Shown piece after piece: positions 50,744-59,093 of a stretch of 64,000 bases of DNA. A program made the position numbers and the translations under genes. The notes below the pieces were generated by a model that had not been told where the DNA came from, ran no database searches, and worked only from the letters and a program-made list of their open reading frames with translations. Source of the stretch: Kumtagia sp052180275 (GTDB lineage Bacteria; Pseudomonadota; Alphaproteobacteria; Rhizobiales; Rhizobiaceae); NCBI RefSeq assembly GCF_052180275.1, contig NZ_CP197465.1, forward strand, positions 1,364,001-1,428,000, read 5' to 3'. The number at the start of each line of letters is the position of its first letter. The stretch's first letter is position 1.

Positions 50744-52387
50744 TTACTTGGTCACAGGCCCGACGAAGTTGGTGTCGAAGGTCGGGCCGAGCTTGAAGTT
50801 CTGGATGTTCTTGCGCAGCCCGGCGACCTCCGTTTCCTGCCACAGGAACACGAACGGGCCGGTCTCGCGCACCTTCCTCTGAAGGTCGGCATACATTTCC
50901 GCGCGCTTGGTCGCATCGCGCTCCAGCAACGCCGCCTTGGCCTCGTCCTGGATGTCGGCCGGCACGTCCCAGGCGTTGCGCCAGGCGAGCGTCTTGTTCA
51001 TCGAATCGTCGGCGTTGTTCGGGTTGATGCCGAAGGTTTCCGCGTTGGAGTTCGGATCCCAATAATCGACGCCCCACTGGCCGATATAGGATTCGTGCGT
51101 GCGGGCGCGGAACTTGGTCAGCACCTGCTTGAAGTCGCCCGGGATGATCTCGATCTTGATGCCGGCCTGCGCGGCGTTCTGCTGCAGCGATTCGGCGACG
51201 CCTGTGACCGGCTGGGTGCTGCGCACATCCATGGTCATCGAAAAGCCGTCCGGCAGGCCGGCCTTGGCCAGCAATTCCTTGGCCTTGGCGATGTCGAGCT
51301 TGTAGGGCTTGTCGTCGAGCGCGCCGAGAATGCCCTTCGGCAGGAAGTTCTGGTGCATGGAGCCGATGTTCCTCAGCAGCGTGTCGCCGAGCGCATCGTA
51401 GTCGACCAGGTATTTGAACGCCTCGCGCACTTCCGGCTTGGCGAGGTTTTCGTTCTTCTGGTTGAAGCTGAAGAAAAAGACCGTGCTCTTCGGCGTGGCG
51501 GTGATCGCCAGGTCGCCGTTCTTGCTGACGGCGTCGATGTCGCCGGGCTGCAGGTTGCGGGCAACGTCCACATCGCCCTTCTCCAGCAGAAGCCGCTGCG
51601 TCGCGCTTTCCTTGACGTGGCGATAGATGACACGGGCGAGATTGCCCTTGGTGCCGTAATAATTGTCGTTGCGCTCCAGCACGACGACCTCGTTGGCGCG
51701 CCATTCGCGGGTCTTGTAGGGGCCGGACCCGCCATAGTTGGTCTTCATCCAGCCATTGCCGAAATCATTGTCGAACTTGTATTCGTCGCTCGGCGTGACG
51801 GCGGCGACGTGCTCCTTCACTGTCTTGCTGTCGACGACCGCGCCGACAGTGGCGGTCAGGCAGTTCAGCACGAAGCTCGGCGCATAGGACTTGTCGACGG
51901 TGAAGACGAAGGTCGACGGGTCGGCGGCCTTGGCCTTTTCCGCGACGTTGTCGCCGGTCAGGCCGAACTGCTGGATGATGAAGGCGGGGCTCTTGTTCAG
52001 CTTCACGGCGCGCTCGAACGACCAGGCCACATCCTCGGCGGTGATCGGATTGCCGGAGGCGAATTTCAGGTCTGGCTTCAGCTTGAAGGTGTAGGTCAGA
52101 CCGTCGTCGGAGACGGTCCAGTTCTCGGCGATGCCGCCGATCACCTTGGTGGTGTCGTTGGCGTCGAGGCGCACCAGCATGTCATAGGTATTGCCGGTGA
52201 TCTCGCCGGTGGAAAGCTCGAACGCCTCGGCGGGGTCGAGCGAGATCATGTCGTCGATCGCCCAGGCCTGCACCAGCGTGTCGGCCGGGGTGTCGGCATA
52301 GGCGGGCATGCCCGCGATCATCGCCGCCGAAAGCGCCGCGCCGCCGAGAAGCAGTGCAACTCGCCTGTTGATCTTGTCCATCAGCAT
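50744..52387 (-). CDS. Dipeptide/oligopeptide ABC transporter solute-binding protein (family 5)
   Basis: A 547-residue periplasmic binding protein. Its signal peptide is RRVALLLGGAALSAAMIAG, with cleavage near PAYADTP. Family signatures are ISLDPAEAFELSTGEI, FKLKPDLKFASGNPITAEDVAWSFER, TREWRANEVVVLERND and FKYLVDYDALGD. GGGGAAAG precedes the ATG. Immediately upstream (36 nt) is a membrane-dipeptidase-family gene, so dipeptide uptake followed by cleavage is a sensible function. Confidence 0.93.
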   Translation of the reverse strand: MLMDKINRRVALLLGGAALSAAMIAGMPAYADTPADTLVQAWAIDDMISLDPAEAFELSTGEITGNTYDMLVRLDANDTTKVIGGIAENWTVSDDGLTYTFKLKPDLKFASGNPITAEDVAWSFERAVKLNKSPAFIIQQFGLTGDNVAEKAKAADPSTFVFTVDKSYAPSFVLNCLTATVGAVVDSKTVKEHVAAVTPSDEYKFDNDFGNGWMKTNYGGSGPYKTREWRANEVVVLERNDNYYGTKGNLARVIYRHVKESATQRLLLEKGDVDVARNLQPGDIDAVSKNGDLAITATPKSTVFFFSFNQKNENLAKPEVREAFKYLVDYDALGDTLLRNIGSMHQNFLPKGILGALDDKPYKLDIAKAKELLAKAGLPDGFSMTMDVRSTQPVTGVAESLQQNAAQAGIKIEIIPGDFKQVLTKFRARTHESYIGQWGVDYWDPNSNAETFGINPNNADDSMNKTLAWRNAWDVPADIQDEAKAALLERDATKRAEMYADLQRKVRETGPFVFLWQETEVAGLRKNIQNFKLGPTFDTNFVGPVTK

Positions 52388-52423
52388 GATTCTTTCCCCT
52401 TTTTCTGTTTTCGCGGAACTGCC

Positions 52424-53479
52424 TCAATCCTGCTCGTGCCAGGCGGAGCGGAGGATTCTGAGCCAGTTCCCACGGCATATCTTGCCGAGTTCCAAGTCAG
52501 CATATCCGGCGTCCCGCAGTCCGGCAACGAGCTTGTTCATGCCCGCCGCGTCGGCGATTTCGGCAGGAACCAGCGCGCCGTCGTAGTCGGAGCCGATCGC
52601 CACGCCGTCGATGCCGAGCTTGTCGACGAGATAGTCGATGTGCCGGACCATGTCGGAAATCGGCGTGTCGGCGCTCTCGCGTCCATCGGCGCGCAGCATG
52701 GTGACGGCGAAGTTCAGCCCGACAACGCCGTTGCTCTCGCGGATCGCCGCAAACTGCTTGTCGGTCAGGTTGCGAGCGACCGGCACCAGCGCGTGCGGAT
52801 TGGAGTGGGTGGCGACCAGCGGCTGGTCGGTGATCGCCGCGACGTCCCAGAACCCTTTCTCTGTGATGTGCGACAGGTCGATCATGATGCCGAGCTTGTT
52901 GCAGGCCTTGACGAGTTCCTTGCCGGCATCGGTCAGGCCAGGTCCGGTGTCAGGGCTCATCGGATAGGAGAAAGGCACGCCGTGCCCGAAGATGTTGGTG
53001 CGGCTCCACACCGGGCCGAGCGAGCGCAGTCCGGCGGCGTAGAAGACGTCGAGCGCGGCCAGGTCCGCGCCGATCGCCTCGCAGCCTTCCATATGCAGCA
53101 CTGCGGCGAACGCATCGGCCGCGATCGCGTCCTCTATCTGCCGTGTCGAACGGCACAGGCGCCAGCCGCCGGCGCGCTCCAGCCGGACGGCGATCGACAT
53201 GTATTGCAGCGCGATGTCGAGCGAGGGCGCGCGTTCCAGCGGTTTCGGCAGTGGTGTGTCGTAAGCGCCGTCCGGACCCGGCGCCTTGAAATGCAGGTCG
53301 TCGGAAGGAATGTAGATGGCGCAGAACCCGCCGGCGAAACCGCCTGCGCGTGAGCGGGGCAGGTCGATATGCCCGGTCGGAGACCCATCGATGAATTCCG
53401 ATATCGGGTCAAAACCCTCGCCTTCCCTCCGCCACAGGCGGAAAAGAACGTCATTATGACCGTCGAAGACTTTCTGCAT
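52424..53479 (-). CDS. Membrane dipeptidase family (M19, renal-dipeptidase-like)
   Basis: A 351-residue zinc dipeptidase. FDGHNDVLFRLW near residue 4 supplies the first HxD zinc ligands; AVLHMEGCEAIG carries the bridging Glu; DLSHITEKGFWDV and VATHSNPHALV carry the further His ligands; VAIGSDYDGAL is near the end. The ATG at 53479 with GAGAGG upstream is the start; the frame is open to 53533. No signal peptide is visible, so it is probably cytoplasmic here. First gene of the operon with the dipeptide-type ABC transporter, where it would hydrolyse imported dipeptides. Confidence 0.9.
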   Translation of the reverse strand: MQKVFDGHNDVLFRLWRREGEGFDPISEFIDGSPTGHIDLPRSRAGGFAGGFCAIYIPSDDLHFKAPGPDGAYDTPLPKPLERAPSLDIALQYMSIAVRLERAGGWRLCRSTRQIEDAIAADAFAAVLHMEGCEAIGADLAALDVFYAAGLRSLGPVWSRTNIFGHGVPFSYPMSPDTGPGLTDAGKELVKACNKLGIMIDLSHITEKGFWDVAAITDQPLVATHSNPHALVPVARNLTDKQFAAIRESNGVVGLNFAVTMLRADGRESADTPISDMVRHIDYLVDKLGIDGVAIGSDYDGALVPAEIADAAGMNKLVAGLRDAGYADLELGKICRGNWLRILRSAWHEQD

Positions 53480-53616
53480 GCTGACCTCTCGTGAGCGGGC
53501 GGTGCAGGCTAGCCGTTCGGGCGGCATCCGCAAGCCCGCTTGGGTTCACGCCGGAAGACACGGTCCTCCCGGCGATTGGTCCACCATGCGCGAAGGATCG
53601 GCGCCCCGGTTGGAAG

Positions 53617-53856
53617 CTACTCCTCGTCGTCGCCGCTGATCCAGGAATGCGGCGACACCTTCTTCTGCGTCGAGCCGTCGACGAAGACCCACCAGCCGGC
53701 GTCGCCCTCGTCCCAGTCGCCACCGCTGCCGCGCATGCGCTCGAGCGATCTGTATTGGCCGATGGATTCGTTCTCCTGTCCATCTGCGTCCGTCCATACG
53801 ATCCGCACTTTGCGTCCGTCTCTGGGGGCCGTGTCGATCGGTCGGGTCTGTGCCAT
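53617..53856 (-). CDS. Small conserved-looking hypothetical protein (79 aa)
   Basis: Starts MAQTRPIDTAPRDGRKVRIVW with GGAGAG 8 nt upstream of the ATG, and ends in SPHSWISGDDEE. The IDTAPRDG start recalls small DUF551-like proteins. Acidic, soluble, no signal peptide. Function unknown. It is transcribed away from the large kinase gene and is not close to the dipeptidase operon start (137 nt). Confidence 0.65.
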   Translation of the reverse strand: MAQTRPIDTAPRDGRKVRIVWTDADGQENESIGQYRSLERMRGSGGDWDEGDAGWWVFVDGSTQKKVSPHSWISGDDEE

Positions 53857-53937
53857 GTCAATCTCTCCTCTCCTGCCGTATCGTCATGATCGGCGTGCCG
53901 CCCGACGCACGCAATCCCTGGGCGACGCCGGACAAGT

Positions 53938-53962
53938 GGAACAATCGGGCGCGGCGTGGGTT
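53938..53962 (+). promoter_or_regulatory. Possible EcfG-type (general stress) promoter
   Basis: GGAAC at 53938-53942, then 17 nt, then GTT at 53960-53962, resembling the alphaproteobacterial EcfG consensus GGAAC-N16-cGTT apart from one base before GTT. It would start transcription about 120 nt before the multi-PAS kinase. A match this short can occur by chance. Confidence 0.3.
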
Positions 53963-54091
53963 GCATCTCAACCGTATGGTTAGCCAATCCTTAATTGTTT
54001 GGACTCTATGTATCGCTCGTGCCCGGTGGATCAGGCTCTTGCCTCGTCCGTGGGGGCCGGCACGATGGCGCAATCTGGCAGGGGAGGAGCT

Positions 54092-57000
54092 GTGTCCCCG
54101 AGGAAAAATCCGAACTCGGCCGTGCGGCTGCGCGGTGCTGGTCAGTGCGCGCCGCTTGATCTTTCCGCCGAAGAGGCGGGAACGCTGATCGATGCCGGCG
54201 GCGACTGGTTCTGGGAAACCGACGGCGGGTTGCGCTTCTCGTGGCTTTCGGAGGGATTTCAGGCGGCCACCGGCCTTGATCCGGCCGATCTGCTCGGACG
54301 CTCCTATGCCGATTTCCTGGCGCTTCATGCCGGGATGACGCCCGCCGCCACATCACACCTTTCCGAATTGCAGGCGCGCCGGCCGTTCCGCGATTTCGCG
54401 TGCGAACTCGAACGCGGCCGCCCGGACTGCAGATGGGTCTCGATCGCCGGCTTCCCGCGCTTCGACGGGACCGGGTCGTTCGTCGGCTATCGTGGCTCGG
54501 TCCGGGACGTAACCGGGCTTGCGCTCGCATTTGCCCACGCAGGCGGTGCAAGCGGGCCGAAGGAGCCGAATGCCAGACACATCGAAAAGGAAACGGAGGG
54601 ATTGCAGGCAGCGCGCCTGATGGCCGCGCTCGACGTCATGTCCGATGCCTTCTGCTACTACGACAAGGACGACCGCCTCGTCCTCTACAACCGGGCGCTG
54701 GTCGATATGTATGGCGACCTCGTGGAAGAGATCCGGCCCGGCGTCAGCTTTTCCGAACTGGTGCAGGCAGGCGGCGCTCAAAACGCCTGGAAGACACAGG
54801 GCGAGCGTCCGGATGAATGGGCGGCTGGTCTCGTTGCCGCACGGCGGGCTCGCAGGCCGTCGAACAGCGTTCTGCGCTTCTCCGACGGGCGTGTCTTCAT
54901 GCACCGGGAAACGCCGACGGATGACGGCGGCACGATCGCGATCTGCACCAATGTCACCGAACTGGAGATCAAGCGCACCGCGCTCGACGCCGCGGATCGG
55001 CAGAAGCAGCAATTGCTGTCCGATCTCGAGCGGACCATCGATTCGCTCGACCTCGGCGTCGTCCTGCTCGATGCGGATCTCAACGCGGAGATCATCAACA
55101 AGGCATTCTATTCGATCTGGAACCTGGAGCCGGACGCCGTGGGTCTCGGCTCGCCGTTCCGTGCGCTGATGGACGTGAACCGTCACAACGGCGTGTACGA
55201 TGTCGCCGACGCGGATTGGGAACAGTATGTCGCGTCGCGGATCGCGGAGATCGGCGCCGGCGAGGTCGCGCCGCGTGAATTCACCCGCGCCGACGGCAGA
55301 ACGACAGTCTATTCCGTCACAGCGCTTTCGGGCGGCAAACGGCTCGTCTCCTATTTCGACGTCACCGAGATGAAGAAGCGCGAACTTGAATTCGCCGAGA
55401 TCCACGAGCGGTCGCGTCTCGCGGAATCCGTCATCGACACGATCAAGGATCCGATCTTCATCAAGAACAGCGAGTTGAAGTTCGTCCTCGTCAACCAGGC
55501 CTTCGCCTCGATCTACGGCATGACCGTGGACGAGATGATCGGGACGCGTGGCGGCGATCATGTCTCGGGGGAGGCGGGGCTGCGTTTCGAGGAGACCGAA
55601 CGGAGCGTTCTCGAAACAGGCGAACCTTATGAAGTCGAGGAGAATTTCGATTTCGAAGGCATTGGCCGCACACGGATCGTACGCAAGAGCCGCGTGGAGA
55701 CAGAAGGGGGCAAGCAGTATGTCGCCGGCTTCGTCTTCGACGTCTCGCAGCTCAAGGCGCGCGAGATCGAGGCTGACGAGGCGCGCCAGCGTCTGGCGGA
55801 CGTTCTGGAATCCCTGCCGGCCGGTGTCATCATCTACGACCGCGACGACAATTTCGTGCTCGCCAATCGCCGGCTTCAGGACACGCTGCCGGCGATGAAA
55901 GGGTGCTGGGCGCCGGGCAAAACCTTGCGCGATGCACTGGAGCTCGCCCACGCCGTCGGCTACTTCCGCGAGAGCGGCGATCCCGACGTAGATGCCCTGT
56001 ATGATGTGGACCGCGACGCCTGGGTCGAAGGCTACACGGCGCGTTACCACAAGCCACAACTGATAACCGAACGCCGCAATCCGGACGGACGCTGGTTCCA
56101 GGTCTACGACACCCGCACCAGGGAAGACATTTTCGTCGGCGTTCGTGTCGACATCACCGAGATCAAGGAGCGTGAAGGATCGCTGCGCGATTCTATGCGC
56201 CAGATCGAGCTGTTCAGTCATGTTCTGGACGAGATGCCGGTGGCGACCAACATCAAATCCGAGACCCTGGCGCTCGAATACGTCAACAAGGCCTGGTGCG
56301 ACCTCACAGGCTATTCGAAGGCGGAAGTGGTCGGCAAGACCGACCGGGAGCTGTTCGGCAGCGGCGAGGGCGATGGGTTCACCGCCGACGACACCTATGT
56401 GGCGGTCACCGGCAACGGGCTCCAATCGGAAGAAGTCGTCACCCACCGAAACGGCGCGTCGGTGCATCTGATGACCCGCAAGGGCCGGCTGACTACGCTT
56501 GACGGTGTCCGGCATGTCTTCGGCTGCAGCACCGATATATCCGAGATCAAGCGCCGGGAGGCGCTGCTTCAGCAAAGCCTGCGGGAAAACGAGGTTTTCC
56601 GCAGCCTGATCGACAATCTGCCGACCGCGATCTACGCCAAGAAACCCGATCTCGAATTGGTCTATGTCAACAAGGGCTGGTGCGACCTGACCGGCTTCTC
56701 CAAGAAGGAAGCCATCGGCAAGACCGATGTCCAACTGTTCGGCACGTATGGCGAAGCCTTTGCCCAGGCGGATCTCGAGGTGCTGGAGACGGGGCGCACC
56801 CGTGTGCTCGAAGAGACGGTGATGGCCGACGACGGCTCGGTCCGCCACCAGCTCGCCCGCAAGAGCGCCTTCGCGGCGTCCGACGGCTCGCTCTATCTGA
56901 TCGGCTCGACCGTAGACGTGACCGACCAGAAGCTGCGCGAGGTGGAACTGCGGGAAGCACGGCGGCGCGCCGAACTGGCGGACCGCGCCAAATCCGAGTT

Positions 57001-58639
57001 CCTCGCCAACATGAGCCACGAGATCCGCACGCCGATGAACGGCGTGCTCGGCATGGCCGAATTGCTGGCCAGGTCCGACCTCGATCCCAAACAAAAGACC
57101 TTCACCGACATCATCGTGAAGTCCGGCAACGCGCTGCTGACGATCATAAACGATATCCTCGATTTCTCGAAGATCGATGCCGGCGAGCTTGTGCTCGACG
57201 CCGTGCCGTTCACGCTTTCGGAAGCGATCGAGGATGTCGCGACCCTGCTGTCGACGCGGGCGAAGGAAAAGGACCTCGAACTCATCATCCGCATCGCCCC
57301 TGATCTTACCGACAACTATGTCGGCGATGTCGGCCGGATAAGACAGATCGTCACCAACCTCATCGGCAATGCGATCAAGTTCACCGATGCCGGCCACGTG
57401 CTGGTCGAGGCGACGAACGGCGACGGCAGCAACGGCACCAGTCTGCGCATTTCGGTGACCGATACGGGCATCGGCATCCCGCAGGAAAAGCTTTCGGCGG
57501 TGTTCGACAAGTTCAGCCAGGTCGACACATCGTCGACCAGGCGCCACGAGGGCACCGGGCTGGGCCTGGCGATAACGTCGCGGCTGGTTGCCATGATGGG
57601 CGGAACGATCGGTGTCGAAAGCCGGGAAGGGCAGGGCTCGACCTTTTCGTGCACCTTCTCGCTGCCACATGCGGAGGCTCCCGCCCGGCAAAGGTTCGCG
57701 CCGTTCGATGTCAGCGGCGCCCGCGTCCTCGTCGTCGACGACAATCCGGTCAACCGGGCGATCCTTCTGGAGCAGATGGCGAGCTGGCGGTTCGATGCCT
57801 GCGCGGCCGCCAGCGGCGCCGAGGGCCTGCAGGTGCTCGCGGCTGCCACGCAGCTCGGGCTGGCCGTCGACTGCGTCGTGCTCGACTACCAGATGCCTGG
57901 GATGACCGGGCTGGACGTGACCCGCGTGGTGCGGGAGACACCGCTGTTTTCCGAGACGCCGATCGTCATGCTGACCTCCGTCGACCTGTCGCTCGGCATG
58001 GCGGTCGTGCGCGACCTCGGGATCGACGCTCACCTTACCAAGCCGGTGCGCTCGTCGGGTCTGCTCGAGACGCTCACCGCGACCATCCAGAAGCGTCGCC
58101 GCCGGCATGGTCTCGTGCCTCCGACGGGGTTCGCGGAAGAGACTGCGGCATTCGCGCACGACGCCGCCCCGGCATCGCAACGTGAACCACGACGCGCGCG
58201 ACATGCCGAGGCGGCGACGCCGCATCGCGTCGAGATACTGGTGGCCGAGGACAATGAGGTGAACCAGCTGGTCTTCACCCAGATCCTTGCCGACACCGGT
58301 CTGACCTTCGAGATCGTCGGCAATGGCCGGCTGGCCGTGGAAGCGTTCCGGGAGATGCGGCCGATGCTGATCCTGATGGACGTGTCCATGCCCGAGATGA
58401 ACGGCCTGGAAGCCACCGGCGCCATCCGGGCGCTGGAAGCGGCCTGGGGAACCCATACGCCGATCATCGGCGTGACCGCACACGCGCTCAAGGGCGACCG
58501 CGAGCGCTGCCTGGAAGCCGGCATGGACGATTATCTCTCGAAGCCCATCAGCCCCAGGGCGCTGCTCGACAAGCTGGACCGCTGGATGGGTTCGGCTCGC
58601 ATGCCTGCTGGCAGCAGAGCGTCGCCCTCGACCGCCTGA
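54092..58639 (+). CDS. Multi-PAS hybrid histidine kinase with two receiver domains
   Basis: A 1515-residue soluble sensor. Roughly seven PAS-like modules fill residues 25-950 (for example WFWETDGGLRFSWLSEGF, AFCYYDKDDRLVLYNRAL, IFIKNSELKFVLVNQAF, AIYAKKPDLELVYVNKGW). HisKA FLANMSHEIRTPMNGVLGM has His near 974. The ATPase domain has NLIGNAIKFTDA, DTGIGIP and GTGLGLAITSRL. Receiver 1 has VLVVDDNPVNR and Asp in VVLDYQMPGM (near 1264); receiver 2 has VAEDNEVNQL and Asp in LILMDVSMPEMNG (near 1429), with KP motifs in both. I chose the GTG at 54092, preceded by GGGGAGGAGCT; the frame is open to 53999. No output regulator is nearby. Confidence 0.9.
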   Translation: MSPRKNPNSAVRLRGAGQCAPLDLSAEEAGTLIDAGGDWFWETDGGLRFSWLSEGFQAATGLDPADLLGRSYADFLALHAGMTPAATSHLSELQARRPFRDFACELERGRPDCRWVSIAGFPRFDGTGSFVGYRGSVRDVTGLALAFAHAGGASGPKEPNARHIEKETEGLQAARLMAALDVMSDAFCYYDKDDRLVLYNRALVDMYGDLVEEIRPGVSFSELVQAGGAQNAWKTQGERPDEWAAGLVAARRARRPSNSVLRFSDGRVFMHRETPTDDGGTIAICTNVTELEIKRTALDAADRQKQQLLSDLERTIDSLDLGVVLLDADLNAEIINKAFYSIWNLEPDAVGLGSPFRALMDVNRHNGVYDVADADWEQYVASRIAEIGAGEVAPREFTRADGRTTVYSVTALSGGKRLVSYFDVTEMKKRELEFAEIHERSRLAESVIDTIKDPIFIKNSELKFVLVNQAFASIYGMTVDEMIGTRGGDHVSGEAGLRFEETERSVLETGEPYEVEENFDFEGIGRTRIVRKSRVETEGGKQYVAGFVFDVSQLKAREIEADEARQRLADVLESLPAGVIIYDRDDNFVLANRRLQDTLPAMKGCWAPGKTLRDALELAHAVGYFRESGDPDVDALYDVDRDAWVEGYTARYHKPQLITERRNPDGRWFQVYDTRTREDIFVGVRVDITEIKEREGSLRDSMRQIELFSHVLDEMPVATNIKSETLALEYVNKAWCDLTGYSKAEVVGKTDRELFGSGEGDGFTADDTYVAVTGNGLQSEEVVTHRNGASVHLMTRKGRLTTLDGVRHVFGCSTDISEIKRREALLQQSLRENEVFRSLIDNLPTAIYAKKPDLELVYVNKGWCDLTGFSKKEAIGKTDVQLFGTYGEAFAQADLEVLETGRTRVLEETVMADDGSVRHQLARKSAFAASDGSLYLIGSTVDVTDQKLREVELREARRRAELADRAKSEFLANMSHEIRTPMNGVLGMAELLARSDLDPKQKTFTDIIVKSGNALLTIINDILDFSKIDAGELVLDAVPFTLSEAIEDVATLLSTRAKEKDLELIIRIAPDLTDNYVGDVGRIRQIVTNLIGNAIKFTDAGHVLVEATNGDGSNGTSLRISVTDTGIGIPQEKLSAVFDKFSQVDTSSTRRHEGTGLGLAITSRLVAMMGGTIGVESREGQGSTFSCTFSLPHAEAPARQRFAPFDVSGARVLVVDDNPVNRAILLEQMASWRFDACAAASGAEGLQVLAAATQLGLAVDCVVLDYQMPGMTGLDVTRVVRETPLFSETPIVMLTSVDLSLGMAVVRDLGIDAHLTKPVRSSGLLETLTATIQKRRRRHGLVPPTGFAEETAAFAHDAAPASQREPRRARHAEAATPHRVEILVAEDNEVNQLVFTQILADTGLTFEIVGNGRLAVEAFREMRPMLILMDVSMPEMNGLEATGAIRALEAAWGTHTPIIGVTAHALKGDRERCLEAGMDDYLSKPISPRALLDKLDRWMGSARMPAGSRASPSTA

Positions 58640-59093
58640 GCGCCGCATCGCCGCGAAGCGGCATGGGCGGTCTTATAGCTGTTAACCAACCTGCATAAAA
58701 GTCGCCTGCATAGGGCCGGCGGATTTCCAGCGTGGTACGCAGGTGATACCGTTGCGCTGCAACAGCTATTGTGGGGGGCTATGAGCGTGCAGATAAATGT
58801 CGGAAGCGGCGGCCGTGGAGCGTAGCGCTCCAGGTGCGGCGTCGTGCTTTTCATCCTGATGGTTCTCTTGGCGCTGACGATCCTGTCGAACGCTTCGGCA
58901 AGGGGCAGGGCGGGCGCGCTGGCCATTTTCCTGCTGGCGCCCGGTCCCGCTGGTTCGCCATTTCCCGGCAGTGCGGCCAAGTCTTTTGCCGCACGTATCG
59001 GTTATATTCCGCTGAATATCGTTTACACTATTTTGCTCGCGGCGTCGCTTCGGCCCGGCCCTGAGGCGTAGCCCGCGAGATATGGAGACACTG
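58640..59093. other. Intergenic region before mscS-like gene
   Basis: 454 nt. It contains a 17-nt palindrome TGGAGCGTAGCGCTCCA at 58816-58832 and presumably the channel's promoter. A hydrophobic 75-codon open frame starts at a GTG at 58844 but has no family similarity I recognise and a weak ribosome site; I do not call it a gene. Confidence 0.45.

Noticed and set aside
54353..58648. Very long open frame on the minus strand opposite the multi-PAS kinase
   Set aside because: High-GC coding DNA often leaves the antisense frame open. The plus strand encodes clear kinase domains; the antisense translation has no recognisable motifs.
58844..59071. Hydrophobic 75-codon open frame starting GTG upstream of the channel gene
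   Set aside because: Could encode a small membrane protein, but the ribosome site is weak and I recognise no family.
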